The notes under the pieces: generated by a model
Seen by the model: the letters and a program-made list of their open reading frames with translations, nothing else
What the model was told of the DNA's origin: nothing
Database searches by the model: none
NCBI GenBank assembly: GCA_021203045.1
Contig: JAJQBY010000105.1
Span: 1-58,538 of the forward strand
Direction of reading: 5' to 3'
Length of the DNA: 58,538 bases
Source: Oscillospiraceae bacterium
Lineage (GTDB): Bacteria > Bacillota > Clostridia > Oscillospirales > Oscillospiraceae
Shown: positions 1 through 8,297 of the stretch, one piece after another
How positions within the stretch are numbered: position 1 is the stretch's first letter
Layout: each line of letters starts with the position of its first letter
Made by a program: the position numbers and the translations under genes

Positions 1-1
1 G

Positions 2-598
2 TCCGGGCTGGTCCGGGGGGAGCGGGTGCTGGTGGGCTCCGCCAGCTTCATGAACCTGATGGGCATACGCCTGCCCCAGAACATATCCGTGAAAAACACC
101 ATCTGCACCGCCTTCGGCCAGGAGCTGGTCGCGGTGTTCGTGCTGGACTATACCCCCACCTCCAGCGTGCAGGAGGCCCTTGTGACCCTGCTCCAGGGCC
201 GGACTCAGCCGGTGTTCGCCATCCGGGACTTCAACATCACCCCCCTGATGATACGCCAGCTTTTCCGCATGCCCACGGATAACTTCAACTTCCCCAGCTT
301 CCGGGAGCGGTACCGCCTGGCAAGCGCCGCCGACCGGGAGGGCTGCCCCATGGCGGCCATCGTCTACCGGGCGGGCATGGGCCCCATGGTGGACGCGGTG
401 GAGGCCGGACGCCGGCTTTATAACACCTGCCGCATCGGCACCATCCTGTCCCTGCTGGGCTCCATTACCGGCATGCTGGTCATGTTCCTTCTGTTCCGGG
501 CCGGGTCCTTCGATACCGCCACGGCGGAGAACGTGCTGTCCTATATGATTCTGTGGGCCATGCCCGTGGTGATTCTTTCCTTCGGACAGGGCCGGTAG
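2..598 (+). CDS. P-type ATPase-like membrane protein, C-terminal part (5' end outside window)
   Basis: The reading frame is open from base 2, so the gene begins upstream of the window. The visible part starts with SGLVRGERVLVGSASFMNLM, which resembles the nucleotide-binding-domain stretch of P-type cation ATPases (VLVG.. followed by a Met-rich turn). The phosphorylation motif DKTG and most membrane segments would lie upstream and cannot be checked. The C-terminus carries two hydrophobic stretches, around GTILSLLGSITGMLVMFLLF and YMILWAMPVVILSF, as expected for terminal membrane helices. It ends at a TAG codon. Function is inferred from this limited resemblance. It could also be a degenerate ATPase-like protein without pump activity. 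Confidence 0.5.
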   Translation, partial: SGLVRGERVLVGSASFMNLMGIRLPQNISVKNTICTAFGQELVAVFVLDYTPTSSVQEALVTLLQGRTQPVFAIRDFNITPLMIRQLFRMPTDNFNFPSFRERYRLASAADREGCPMAAIVYRAGMGPMVDAVEAGRRLYNTCRIGTILSLLGSITGMLVMFLLFRAGSFDTATAENVLSYMILWAMPVVILSFGQGR

Positions 599-643
599 GC
601 CGGGAAAAATCATTGACAATTTTGCCAAATTTAAAATTAACAG

Positions 644-672
644 TTGTGAACCTTTTTGTAATCGTGTATAAT
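644..672 (+). promoter_or_regulatory. Promoter of the EF-G-like gene
   Basis: TTGTGA (644-649), 17-bp spacer, TATAAT (667-672), preceded by GTG as in an extended -10. It lies in the A+T-rich gap 599-722. A TTGACA at 613-618 has no good partner. A strong ribosome site AGAAGGAGA lies at 705-713, nine bases before the ATG at 723. Confidence 0.7.
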
Positions 673-722
673 TTTAATTTAGGAGTACCGAGTACTAGAG
701 TACCAGAAGGAGAACGCACCAA

Positions 723-2753
723 ATGAGCTATGCACTGAATAACATCCGCAGCATTTGCCTGCTGGGTCACGGCGGCAACGGTAAGACCTCTCTGGCCGAG
801 AGCATCCTCTCCGTAGCCGGTATGACCGACCGCCAGGGCCGCGTGGCCGACGGCAACACCGTTTCTGACTTTGACCCGGAGGAAATCCGCCGTCAGATCA
901 GCATCGCCTCCGCCACCATGTACGCCGACTGGCAGGGCTACAAAATCAACATCATCGACACCCCGGGCTTTTTCGACTTCGCCGGCGAGGTATACCAGGC
1001 CCTGCGCGTGGCCGACTGCGGCGTGATCTGCGTATCCGCCAAGGACGGCCTGAACGTGGGCGCGGAAAAAAGCTGGAAATACCTGAAGGACGCGGGCAAG
1101 CCCCGGGCCATATACATCTCCAAGCTGGACGAGGAGCATGCGGACTTCGACCGCACCTTCGACGCCCTGCGGGAGAAGTTCGGCCACTCCGTCTGCGCCA
1201 TGTCCGCCCCCATCAAGGAGGGGGACAAATACGTGGGCATCGTGGACGTCATCACCAAAAAGGCCTATAAAATGGAAGGGGCCAAGCGGGTGGAGATCCC
1301 CGTTCCCGATTCCATGACCGCCCGGCTGGATGAGCTCTATACCGAGCTTGCGGAGTCCGCGGCGGAGACCAGCGAGGAGCTGATGGACAAATACTTCGAG
1401 ACCATGGAGCTCAGCCCGGAGGAAATCTCCGGCGCCCTCAGCGGCGGCGTGGCCGAGGGCGGCATCTGCCCGGTCTACTGCGGCAGCGCCTTCACCGGTC
1501 TCGGCACCCGGGTTCTGCTGGACGCCGTCATCAGCATCTTCCCCCAGCCCTCCGAGGGCGGCCAGGCCCTGGACCCCAACGGCCCGGCCAAGGCCATCGT
1601 ATACAAGACCGTCTCCGACCAGTTCGGCAAATTCTCCCTGTTCAAGGTGGTCTCCGGCAAGGTGACCCCCGATATGACCCTCACCAACGCCCGCAGCGGC
1701 GCGCAGGAGAAGCTGGGCCACATCTACATCATGCAGGGCAAGAAGAACATCGAGGTCACGGAGATCGCCTGCGGCGACTTCGGCGCCGTTTCCAAGCTCA
1801 GCGACACCAAAACCGGGGATACCCTCTGCGCCGCCGGCGCGGTGGAGGCCCTGCCCGGCATCACCTTTGACGTTCCCTGCTACCAGATGGCCATTTCCCC
1901 CAAGGTAAAGGGCCAGGACGACAAGGTAGCCCAGGGCCTGACCCGACTGAACGAGGAGGACCCCTCCTTCACCGTCACCCTGAACGCGGAGACCCACCAG
2001 CAGGTGGTGGCCGGCGCCGGCGATATGCACATCGACGTGCTCTGCTCCAAGCTGAAAAGCAAATTCGGCGTGGAGGTGGAGCTCTCCCCCGCCCGCGTGG
2101 CCTACCGGGAAAAAATCCGCAAGACCCTGGACACCCACGGCCGCCACAAGAAGCAGACCGGCGGTCACGGCCAGTTTGCGGACGTGAAGATCCGCTTCGA
2201 GCCCCAGAGCGAGCAGGAGGATATGATCTTCGCCGAGGAGGTGTTCGGCGGCAGCGTGCCGAAGAACTTCTTCCCCGCCGTGGAAAAGGGCCTGCGGGAC
2301 TGCTGCACCAAGGGCGTGCTGGCCGGCTATCCCATGGTCTATCTGAAGGCCGTGCTGTACGATGGCGACTTCCACCCCGTGGACTCCTCCGAAATGGCCT
2401 TCAAGACCGCAGCCGGTCTTGCCTATAAGGAGCTGGTAAACGCCAACCCCGTCATCATGGAGCCCATCGGCCTGCTGAAGGTCACCGTGCCGGACGCGAA
2501 CCTTGGCGACATCATGTCGGATATCCCCTCCAAGCGCCGGGGCACCGTGCTGGGCATGACCGCCAGCGACGGCATGCAGGTGGTGGAGGCTGAGGTCCCC
2601 ATGGCGGAGATGACCACCTACGCCATCGACCTGCGCAGCATCACCCAGGGCCGCGGCTCCTTCACCCTGGACTTCATCCGCTACGACGAGACCCCCGCCA
2701 ACGTCCAACAGAAGATCATTGAGGAAGCCAAGGCGCAGGCTGACGCCGAGTAA
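723..2753 (+). CDS. Elongation factor G-like translational GTPase
   Basis: A 676-residue protein with the domain order of EF-G: GTPase domain, beta-barrel, then domains III-V. The P-loop GHGGNGKT is at residues 15-22. The switch II motif is DTPGF (79-83) instead of DTPGH, so the His that triggers GTP hydrolysis in canonical EF-G is Phe. The base-specificity motif reads SKLD (133-136) instead of NKxD. These changes are typical of the EF-G-like (EF-G2-type) paralogues rather than the housekeeping fusA product. Its job could be accessory translocation, ribosome rescue or regulation; the sequence cannot decide. It is transcribed alone from its own promoter and closed by a strong terminator. Confidence 0.85.
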   Translation: MSYALNNIRSICLLGHGGNGKTSLAESILSVAGMTDRQGRVADGNTVSDFDPEEIRRQISIASATMYADWQGYKINIIDTPGFFDFAGEVYQALRVADCGVICVSAKDGLNVGAEKSWKYLKDAGKPRAIYISKLDEEHADFDRTFDALREKFGHSVCAMSAPIKEGDKYVGIVDVITKKAYKMEGAKRVEIPVPDSMTARLDELYTELAESAAETSEELMDKYFETMELSPEEISGALSGGVAEGGICPVYCGSAFTGLGTRVLLDAVISIFPQPSEGGQALDPNGPAKAIVYKTVSDQFGKFSLFKVVSGKVTPDMTLTNARSGAQEKLGHIYIMQGKKNIEVTEIACGDFGAVSKLSDTKTGDTLCAAGAVEALPGITFDVPCYQMAISPKVKGQDDKVAQGLTRLNEEDPSFTVTLNAETHQQVVAGAGDMHIDVLCSKLKSKFGVEVELSPARVAYREKIRKTLDTHGRHKKQTGGHGQFADVKIRFEPQSEQEDMIFAEEVFGGSVPKNFFPAVEKGLRDCCTKGVLAGYPMVYLKAVLYDGDFHPVDSSEMAFKTAAGLAYKELVNANPVIMEPIGLLKVTVPDANLGDIMSDIPSKRRGTVLGMTASDGMQVVEAEVPMAEMTTYAIDLRSITQGRGSFTLDFIRYDETPANVQQKIIEEAKAQADAE

Positions 2754-2769
2754 TATATAACCAGTATGC

Positions 2770-2804
2770 AAAAGGGGTCGTATCCTGATACGGCCCCTTT
2801 TATA
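2770..2804 (+). terminator. Rho-independent terminator after the EF-G-like gene
   Basis: Arms 2770-2784 and 2787-2801 pair over 15 bp with one G-T wobble (AAAAGGGG..CGTATC against GATACGGCCCCTTTT). The A-run on the left and T-run on the right are part of the stem. Confidence 0.85.
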
Positions 2805-2831
2805 CCGACTGCGGCGGGCCTTTTTCCGTCC
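2802..2831 (+). repeat. Fragment of dispersed repeat family 2 (left end)
   Basis: The segment ACCGACTGCGGCGGGCC followed by TTTTTCCG matches, with about three differences, the left end of the repeat at 43393-43504. The rest of the element is missing here. It abuts the terminator directly. Confidence 0.5.
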
Positions 2832-2858
2832 TTGTGCGTATAAACAGGAGATACTTTC

Positions 2859-3206
2859 TTGAGCAAGAAAACCAAAGACAGCTTCTATTCCCTGTGGACA
2901 CTGGCCATCCTCCTCTGCCTGGCCCTGTCCGTATTCGCCCTTCTGTTCGCCTCCTGCTCTAAGGGCGGGACGGCGGAGACGGCGACAGAAACGGAGACCG
3001 AAACCGGAACGGAGGCGGAGCCCCTCATCATCGACGGCACCGCCGTCACCTTCACAGAGGACACCGCCGGAGACGATACCGCCACGGAGGCCGAAACCAC
3101 GGACGATACCGCCGGGGATAGCGAAGATGCCGAGACCGGCACGACGGACGAAGAAGCGGAAGAAGCAGAAGTGGAAACAGAGACCGGAGACGAGACCACG
3201 GACTGA
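2859..3206 (+). CDS. Small acidic Thr/Glu-rich putative lipoprotein
   Basis: A 115-residue protein starting at TTG (2859), chosen because AGGAG lies 9 bases upstream at 2845-2849. Residues 12-32 form a hydrophobic segment that ends in LLFASC, which reads as a lipobox with Cys at about residue 33, so an exported lipid-anchored protein is likely. The remainder is low-complexity, built from Thr, Glu, Ala and Asp (ETETETGTEAE and similar), with no recognisable fold. I do not recognise a family. The acidic tail may be a spacer or a cation-binding surface (inference). It sits between the EF-G-like gene and the riboflavin operon, each with its own signals. Confidence 0.6.
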   Translation: MSKKTKDSFYSLWTLAILLCLALSVFALLFASCSKGGTAETATETETETGTEAEPLIIDGTAVTFTEDTAGDDTATEAETTDDTAGDSEDAETGTTDEEAEEAEVETETGDETTD

Positions 3207-3307
3207 CCCGGCAGAGGCCGCCTCCGCACACGCTCCGGTTTTTATGAAAATCCAAAGTCCGCTAATATTTTTTCATAAAACCGCCATCACCCCCTCCCAT
3301 CCCCCTA

Positions 3308-3336
3308 TTGACAACGCCACGGGGGTGGTGTATACT
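3308..3336 (+). promoter_or_regulatory. Promoter of the riboflavin operon
   Basis: TTGACA (3308-3313), 17-bp spacer, TATACT (3331-3336). It lies about 20 bp upstream of the FMN aptamer, so the transcript starts just before the riboswitch. Confidence 0.85.
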
Positions 3337-3357
3337 CATTGCTGTCAACTGAATCAG

Positions 3358-3467
3358 GATCTTCAGGGCGGGGTGAAAGTCCCCACCGGTGGTTACAGCC
3401 CACGAGCCGCAAGGCATGACCTGGTGTGATTCCAGGGCCGACAGTACAGTCTGGATGAAAGAAGATC
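3358..3467 (+). ncRNA. FMN riboswitch aptamer (RFN element)
   Basis: The conserved RFN core is plain: GGGCGGGGTGAAAGTCCCC near the 5' side, CCGGTGG, and GATGAAAGAAGATC at the 3' end. P1 is formed by GATCTTC (3358-3364) with GAAGATC (3461-3467). It sits in the leader of ribD and is followed by an intrinsic terminator at 3505-3534. That is the usual arrangement in which FMN binding favours termination and switches off the riboflavin genes. Confidence 0.95.
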
Positions 3468-3504
3468 GCATACCGCAATCCCCTGCGTCAATGCGTATGA
3501 GCCG

Positions 3505-3534
3505 CCCTGGAATGGACATCATTCCGGGGTTTTT
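3505..3534 (+). terminator. Riboswitch-controlled terminator
   Basis: CCCTGGAATG (3505-3514) pairs with CATTCCGGGG (3520-3529) across a 5-base loop, followed by five T. It lies between the FMN aptamer and ribD and is the expected expression platform. Confidence 0.85.
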
Positions 3535-3614
3535 GCATTTCCCGCCGGCGGCGGGCGCGATCGCCCCGGAAGCCTCCTTCGGATATTTTCGCTGTAAAGG
3601 TCGATGATACAGAT

Positions 3615-4718
3615 ATGAACGACAAGGACTATATGACCCTGGCCATCTCCCTGGCGGAGAAGGGCCTGGGCTGGACGAACCCCAACCCCATGGTGGGGGC
3701 CGTCATCGTGAAGGAGGGCCGCATCATCGGTCAGGGCTATCACGCCCGGTGCGGCGAGCTCCATGCGGAGCGCAGCGCCCTGCAGGACTGCACGGAGGGC
3801 CCCCGGGGCAGCACCATATACGTCACTCTGGAGCCCTGCTGTCATCAGGGCCGCCAGCCCCCCTGCACGGACGCCCTCCTGGAGGCCGGCATCCGCCGGG
3901 TCGTGATCGGCTCGGACGACCCCAACCCCCTGGTGGCCGGCAAGGGCATCGAAATCCTCCGCAGCCACGGCCTCCGGGTGGAGACCGGCCTGCTGAAGGA
4001 GCAGTGCGACGGGCTGAACTATGTGTTCTTCCACTATATCCAGACCGGCAGGCCCTATGTGGTGATGAAATACGCCATGACCATGGACGGCAAGATCGCC
4101 ACCTATACCGGGGCCTCCCAGTGGATCACCGGGGAGGCGGCCCGGGCCCGGGTCCATCAGGACCGCCACCGCTATGCCGCCATCATGGCGGGGGTGGGCA
4201 CCGTCCTGGCAGACGATCCCATGCTGACCTGCCGCATCCCCGGGGGCCACGACCCCCTCCGGGTCATATGCGACAGCCGCCTGCGCATACCGCCGGACAG
4301 CAATATCGTGAAAACCGCCGGGGACGTGCCCACCGTCATCGCCGCCGTACAGCCTGATGAGACCAAACGGGCCGTCCTGGAGGCCGCCGGGTGCCGGGTG
4401 TGGGACCTGCCGGAGAGGGACGGCCACGTCAGCCTTCCCGCCCTGATGGACCGGCTGGGCCGGGAGCGCATCGACAGCGTCCTTCTGGAGGGGGGCGGGA
4501 CCCTGAACTGGTCCGCCCTGGAAAGCGGCGTGGTCCAGCGGGTGCAGGCGTATATCGCCCCCAAGCTTTTCGGCGGCCCGGGCAAGGCCCCTGTGGGGGG
4601 CGCGGGCGTGGCCCTGCCGTCCCAGGCCTTTATGCTGAAAAGCACCACCGTCACCCCTTTGGGGGACGATTTCCTGCTGGAAAGCGAGGTGGAACAGGAT
4701 GTTCACCGGAATCATTGA
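3615..4718 (+). CDS. ribD: Bifunctional pyrimidine deaminase / uracil reductase
   Basis: RibD performs the second and third steps of riboflavin synthesis: deamination of the diaminopyrimidine made by GTP cyclohydrolase II, then NADPH-dependent reduction of its ribosyl chain. The 367-residue protein has the N-terminal deaminase domain with zinc ligands His50 (HAE, 50-52), Cys75 (EPCCHQG) and Cys84 (PPC). The C-terminal reductase domain starts near residue 146 with YVVMKYAMTMDGKIA. The length is normal for the family. The ATG at 3615 follows a weak AAAGG. It is the first gene behind the FMN riboswitch and overlaps ribE by 20 bases. Confidence 0.95.
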   Translation: MNDKDYMTLAISLAEKGLGWTNPNPMVGAVIVKEGRIIGQGYHARCGELHAERSALQDCTEGPRGSTIYVTLEPCCHQGRQPPCTDALLEAGIRRVVIGSDDPNPLVAGKGIEILRSHGLRVETGLLKEQCDGLNYVFFHYIQTGRPYVVMKYAMTMDGKIATYTGASQWITGEAARARVHQDRHRYAAIMAGVGTVLADDPMLTCRIPGGHDPLRVICDSRLRIPPDSNIVKTAGDVPTVIAAVQPDETKRAVLEAAGCRVWDLPERDGHVSLPALMDRLGRERIDSVLLEGGGTLNWSALESGVVQRVQAYIAPKLFGGPGKAPVGGAGVALPSQAFMLKSTTVTPLGDDFLLESEVEQDVHRNH

Positions 4719-5349
4719 GGAAATGGGCGTCGTCCGGGCCGTGAAGCGGGGGGCCAACTCCTCCCTTCTCTCCATCGGGGCCGATGTGGTCCTGGCCGAT
4801 CTGAAAATCGGGGACAGCGTAGCCGTGAACGGGGTGTGCCTCACCGCCACCACCGTGGACAGCGGCGGCTTCACCGCCGACGTGATGCACGAGACCCTGA
4901 ACCGCTCCTCCCTGGGTGCCCTGTCCGTGGGCAGCCCTGTGAATCTGGAGCGGGCCATGGCCGCCAACGGCCGCTTCGGGGGCCATATCGTCTCCGGCCA
5001 TATCGACGGCACCGGCCGTATCCTGTCCGTCCGGCGGGACGACATCGCCCTGTGGTACACCATAGAGGCGGCCCCCGCCCTGCTCCGGTATATCGTGGAA
5101 AAGGGCTCCATCGCCATCGACGGCATCAGCCTGACCGTGGCCGCCGTCACGGACAGGGATTTTTCCGTCTCCCTGATACCCCATACCGCCAGCGTCACCC
5201 TTCTGGGCCGGAAGCGCCCCGGGGACATCGTGAACCTGGAAACGGATATCATCGGCAAATATGTGGAAAAGCTGATGCAGCCCCAGGAGCCCGCCGCACA
5301 GCAATCAGGCGGCATAACATTAGAATTTCTGGCCGAAAACGGCTTTTAA
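4699..5349 (+). CDS. ribE: Riboflavin synthase (alpha subunit)
   Basis: This enzyme dismutates two molecules of 6,7-dimethyl-8-ribityllumazine to riboflavin. The 216-residue protein begins with the family hallmark MFTGIIEEMG. It consists of two lumazine-binding barrels, the second starting around GGHIVSGHIDG (near residue 95). The start lies inside ribD, so translation of the two is probably coupled. The next 250 bases hold repeat copy R1 rather than a gene. Confidence 0.95.
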   Translation: MFTGIIEEMGVVRAVKRGANSSLLSIGADVVLADLKIGDSVAVNGVCLTATTVDSGGFTADVMHETLNRSSLGALSVGSPVNLERAMAANGRFGGHIVSGHIDGTGRILSVRRDDIALWYTIEAAPALLRYIVEKGSIAIDGISLTVAAVTDRDFSVSLIPHTASVTLLGRKRPGDIVNLETDIIGKYVEKLMQPQEPAAQQSGGITLEFLAENGF

Positions 5350-5354
5350 GCAAT

Positions 5355-5602
5355 CGCCAAAGGCAGGCCTTTGGCGAGGGGGGCAGCGGCCCGACCCGCG
5401 CACTCGGCGTCCGCCGTTGGCGGCCACCTCGCACACTGCACGCGCTAAGAGCCGCGCTTCGCACGGTTGCGCGTTTGCACACCGCCTGCGGGCGGTAGTC
5501 CCGGGCCGATAAGAGTTTTTGTCCACGTACACGCCGCGGCCAAAAACAGATTTAGATTTTATTTCGCCGCTGCGGCGGCGAAACTCTGCGAGGCTTTTTG
5601 CC
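5355..5602 (+). repeat. Structured repeat family 1, copy R1
   Basis: The first of three related elements in the riboflavin locus. It opens with a hairpin CGCCAAAGGC-AG-GCCTTTGGCG (5355-5376). Then come the conserved GCGGCCCGACCCGCGCACTCG, a variable insert, CCCGGGCCGA, CCACGTACACGCCGCGG flanked by T and A runs, a hairpin TTTCGCCGC-TGC-GGCGGCGAAA, and CTCTGCGAGGCTTTTTG. The element ends about 16 bases before the ribBA ribosome site. This copy is longer than the others because of extra inverted sequence at about 5426-5500. Confidence 0.85.
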
Positions 5603-5633
5603 AACCATGATATACTCCAAGGAGGAAATCGCA

Positions 5634-6845
5634 ATGTCTCAATCCCAGTTTCAGTACAACACCATCGAGGAGGCTTTGGAGGAGCTGCGCCAGGGGCGCA
5701 TGATCCTCTGCACCGACGACCCGGACCGGGAGAACGAGGGGGACCTGATATGCGCCGCCCAGTTCGCCACCACGGAAAACGTAAACTTCATGGCCAGTCA
5801 CGCCAAGGGCCTGATCTGCATGCCCATGTCGTCGGCCTATATCCATAAGCTGAACCTGCCCCAGATGGTCTCGGACAACACGGACAACCACGAGACGGCC
5901 TTCACCGTCTCCATCGACCATGTGTCCACCACCACGGGCATATCCGCGGCGGAGCGCTCCATCACCGCCATGAAGTGCGTGGAGGAGGGGGCCAGGCCCG
6001 AGGACTTCCGCCGTCCCGGCCATATGTTCCCCCTTCAGGCCAGGCCCAACGGCGTCCTGGAGCGGAACGGCCATACGGAGGCCACCGTGGACCTGCTGCG
6101 CCTGGCGGGCCTGGAGGAATGCGGCCTGTGCTGCGAGATCATGCGGGAGGACGGCACCATGATGCGCACCACGGAGCTTCAGCAGAAGGCCGTGGAGTGG
6201 GGCGTCAAGTTCATCACCATCCACGACCTGCAAAGCTACCGCAAGCGCCATGAAAACTTCGTGGAGCAGGTGGCCGTCACCCGGCTGCCCACCAAATACG
6301 GAGAATTCACCGCCTACGGCTATCGGAACACCCTGAGCGGGGAGCATCATGTGGCCCTGGTGAAGGGGGATATCGGCGACGGCCGGGACGTGCTGTGCCG
6401 GGTCCACTCCGAGTGCCTGACCGGGGACTGCTTCGGCTCCATGCGCTGCGACTGCGGCGATCAGCTTCACGCCGCCATGACCCAGATACAGGCCGAGGGC
6501 CGGGGCATCCTGCTGTATATGCGTCAGGAGGGCCGGGGCATCGGCCTGCTGAACAAGCTGAAGGCCTACGCCCTTCAGGACCAGGGGCTGGACACCGTGG
6601 ACGCGAACCTGGCCCTGGGCTTTGCCGGGGACCTGCGGGAGTATTACATCGGCGCGCAGATTCTGCGGGACCTGGGGGTAAAGACCCTGCGGCTGCTGAC
6701 CAACAATCCGGACAAGGTCTATCAGCTCTCTGACTACGGCATGGAGATCGTGGAGCGGGTGCCCATCCAGATGGAGGCCACCAAGGAGGACCTGTTCTAC
6801 CTCCGCACCAAGCAGCACCGCATGGGACATATTTTGAACTATTAA
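5634..6845 (+). CDS. ribBA: Bifunctional DHBP synthase / GTP cyclohydrolase II
   Basis: RibBA makes both precursors of the pathway: 3,4-dihydroxy-2-butanone 4-phosphate from ribulose 5-phosphate, and the diaminopyrimidine from GTP. I chose the ATG at 5634 (403 residues) because AAGGAGG lies at 5619-5625. The frame is open further upstream only into the repeat. The N-terminal half has the DHBP synthase motif [11 protein letters not shown] (residues 28-38). The C-terminal half has the GTP cyclohydrolase II zinc cysteines in [17 protein letters not shown] and the arginine-rich [13 protein letters not shown]. It sits between repeat copies R1 and R2. Confidence 0.95.
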   Translation: MSQSQFQYNTIEEALEELRQGRMILCTDDPDRENEGDLICAAQFATTENVNFMASHAKGLICMPMSSAYIHKLNLPQMVSDNTDNHETAFTVSIDHVSTTTGISAAERSITAMKCVEEGARPEDFRRPGHMFPLQARPNGVLERNGHTEATVDLLRLAGLEECGLCCEIMREDGTMMRTTELQQKAVEWGVKFITIHDLQSYRKRHENFVEQVAVTRLPTKYGEFTAYGYRNTLSGEHHVALVKGDIGDGRDVLCRVHSECLTGDCFGSMRCDCGDQLHAAMTQIQAEGRGILLYMRQEGRGIGLLNKLKAYALQDQGLDTVDANLALGFAGDLREYYIGAQILRDLGVKTLRLLTNNPDKVYQLSDYGMEIVERVPIQMEATKEDLFYLRTKQHRMGHILNY

Positions 6846-6847
6846 CT

Positions 6848-7027
6848 CATTCGGGATAAAAAGCGTTGCTTTTTATCCCGAATGAAGGGGTTGCGGCCCG
6901 ACCCGCGCACTCGCTTGCGCTCGCACACTCCCGGGCCGAGAAGAATTTTTTGCCACGTACACGCCGCGGCAAAAAATGATTTAACTTTATTTGCGCCTGC
7001 GGGCGCAAACTCTGCGAGGCTTTTTCC
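6848..7027 (+). repeat. Structured repeat family 1, copy R2
   Basis: It opens with a perfect 17-bp stem: CATTCGGGATAAAAAGC (6848-6864) against 6868-6884, loop GTT. No T-run follows, so it is a poor terminator. The conserved core follows: GCGGCCCGACCCGCGCACTCG, CCCGGGCCGA, CCACGTACACGCCGCGGC within a T6/A6 stem, hairpin TTTGCGCC-TGC-GGGCGCAAA, and CTCTGCGAGGCTTTTTCC. It fills most of the ribBA-ribH gap. Confidence 0.88.
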
Positions 7028-7102
7028 ATTAAAGCTCCGATTTCTGCAAATAACCTGCATAGGCATAAACAAACTATTAATTTCTAAGGAGGACTTTTTA
7101 TC

Positions 7103-7573
7103 ATGAATACCTTTGAAGGCAAGCTCATATCCAATAACGACATACGGGTGGGCGTGGTCGCCTCCCGGTTCAACGAGTTCATCGTTTCCAAGCTGGTATC
7201 CGGCTGCGAGGACGGGCTTCTGCGCCATGGGGTGCAGGGGGAGAACATCGACCTGGCCTGGGTGCCGGGGGCCTTTGAGATCCCCCTGATCGCTTCCAAA
7301 ATGGCCCAGAGCGGCAAATATGACGCAGTCATCGCCCTGGGGGCGGTCATCCGCGGCTCCACCAGCCATTACGACGTGGTGTGCAGCGAGGTCTCCAAGG
7401 GCATCGCAAACGTGGCCCTGAACAGCGGCGTCCCCGTTCTGTTCGGCGTTCTGACCACGGACACCATCGAGCAGGCCATCGAGCGGGCCGGCAGCAAGGC
7501 GGGCAACAAGGGCTCCGAATGCGCCCAGAGCGCCATCGAAATGGTGAACCTGATCCGGACCATAGAGGCGTGA
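7103..7573 (+). CDS. ribH: 6,7-dimethyl-8-ribityllumazine synthase
   Basis: Lumazine synthase condenses the ribitylaminopyrimidine with dihydroxybutanone phosphate. It is the penultimate enzyme of the pathway and normally assembles into pentamers or icosahedral shells. The 156-residue protein shows the family landmarks SRFNEF (21-26), VPGAFEIP (54-61) and [12 protein letters not shown] (80-91), with the catalytic His at about 89. The ATG at 7103 follows AAGGAGG at 7086-7092. Its stop overlaps the start of the HAD gene in a GTGA arrangement, so the two are translationally coupled. Confidence 0.95.
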   Translation: MNTFEGKLISNNDIRVGVVASRFNEFIVSKLVSGCEDGLLRHGVQGENIDLAWVPGAFEIPLIASKMAQSGKYDAVIALGAVIRGSTSHYDVVCSEVSKGIANVALNSGVPVLFGVLTTDTIEQAIERAGSKAGNKGSECAQSAIEMVNLIRTIEA

Positions 7574-8238
7574 GCACAGCCACCATTATCCTGGATTACG
7601 ACGGCACCCTCCACGACTGCATCCGGGTCTACGCCCCCGCCTTCCGCCTGGCCTATGACGGGCTGGTCCGCCGGGGCCTGATGCCCCCCAGAGCATGGCA
7701 GAACAGGGAGATCGAGGGCTGGCTGGGCCTGACCGCCGTGGAGATGTGGGACAGCTTCGCCCCCGATCTCTCCCAGGAGGACAGAGACGCCGCCAGCGCC
7801 CTGGTGGGGGAGGAGATGGTCCGGCAGATACGCGCCGGGAACGCCCGGCTCTACCCCGGCGCGCCGGAGGCGCTGGACGAGCTGAAGGCCGCCGGCCATC
7901 GGCTGATTTTCCTCAGCAACTGCCGCCGGAACTATATGCAGGCCCATAAGGAGGCCTTCCCCCTGGACCGCTGGTTTTCCGGCCTTTACTGCGCGGAGGA
8001 CTACGGCTGGCGTCCCAAGACGGAGATATTCCTCTCCATCCGGGACCGGTTCCCCGGCCCCTATATCGCCGTCGGCGACCGCTATAAGGATATGGAGCTG
8101 GCCCGCGCCCACGCGCTGCCCGCCATCGGCTGCGCCTATGGCTACGGCAGCGAGGCGGAGCTGGCCGGGGCGGACGCCGTCATCCGCTCCCCCGCAGAGC
8201 TCCCCGCCGCCGTGGACACGCTGCTGACCCGGCAATGA
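7570..8238 (+). CDS. HAD-family phosphatase coupled to ribH
   Basis: A 222-residue HAD hydrolase. Motif I is DYDGT with nucleophile Asp9, motif II is the Ser in FLSNC, motif III is the Lys of RPKTEIF, and motif IV is GDRYKDME. The roughly 90 residues between motifs I and II are a helical C1 cap. The start is GTG at 7570, overlapping the ribH stop (GTGA). An ATG alternative would lose motif I. Position and coupling suggest it could be the phosphatase that dephosphorylates the ribitylaminouracil phosphate before RibH, a step done by HAD enzymes in other bacteria. That role is inference. Other sugar-phosphate or nucleotide substrates are possible. Confidence 0.85.
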   Translation: MSTATIILDYDGTLHDCIRVYAPAFRLAYDGLVRRGLMPPRAWQNREIEGWLGLTAVEMWDSFAPDLSQEDRDAASALVGEEMVRQIRAGNARLYPGAPEALDELKAAGHRLIFLSNCRRNYMQAHKEAFPLDRWFSGLYCAEDYGWRPKTEIFLSIRDRFPGPYIAVGDRYKDMELARAHALPAIGCAYGYGSEAELAGADAVIRSPAELPAAVDTLLTRQ

Positions 8239-8248
8239 TATGAAGCAT

Positions 8249-8294
8249 AAACCCCTCCCCGCCCTTTCGCATAGAATGGGCCAGGAGGGGTTTT
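8249..8294 (+). terminator. Terminator of the riboflavin operon
   Basis: AAACCCCTCC (8249-8258) pairs with GGAGGGGTTTT (8284-8294), with an inner GCCC/GGGC extension. It follows the HAD stop by 10 bases and is directly followed by repeat copy R3. Confidence 0.8.
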
Positions 8295-8297
8295 ACT

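Noticed and set aside
613-618. TTGACA upstream of the EF-G-like gene as its -35
   Set aside because: No -10 at a suitable distance. The TTGTGA-17-TATAAT pair just downstream is better.
480-2771. A 763-codon open frame on the - strand opposite the EF-G-like gene
   Set aside because: It mirrors a high-G+C gene. The translation is His/Gly/Leu-rich low-complexity, there is no ribosome site, and the opposite strand encodes a complete known protein.
5355-5376. Opening hairpins of the R1-R3 repeats as ordinary terminators
   Set aside because: None is followed by a T-run, and true terminators with T-runs exist next to R3 (8249-8294). They are better read as part of the repeat.
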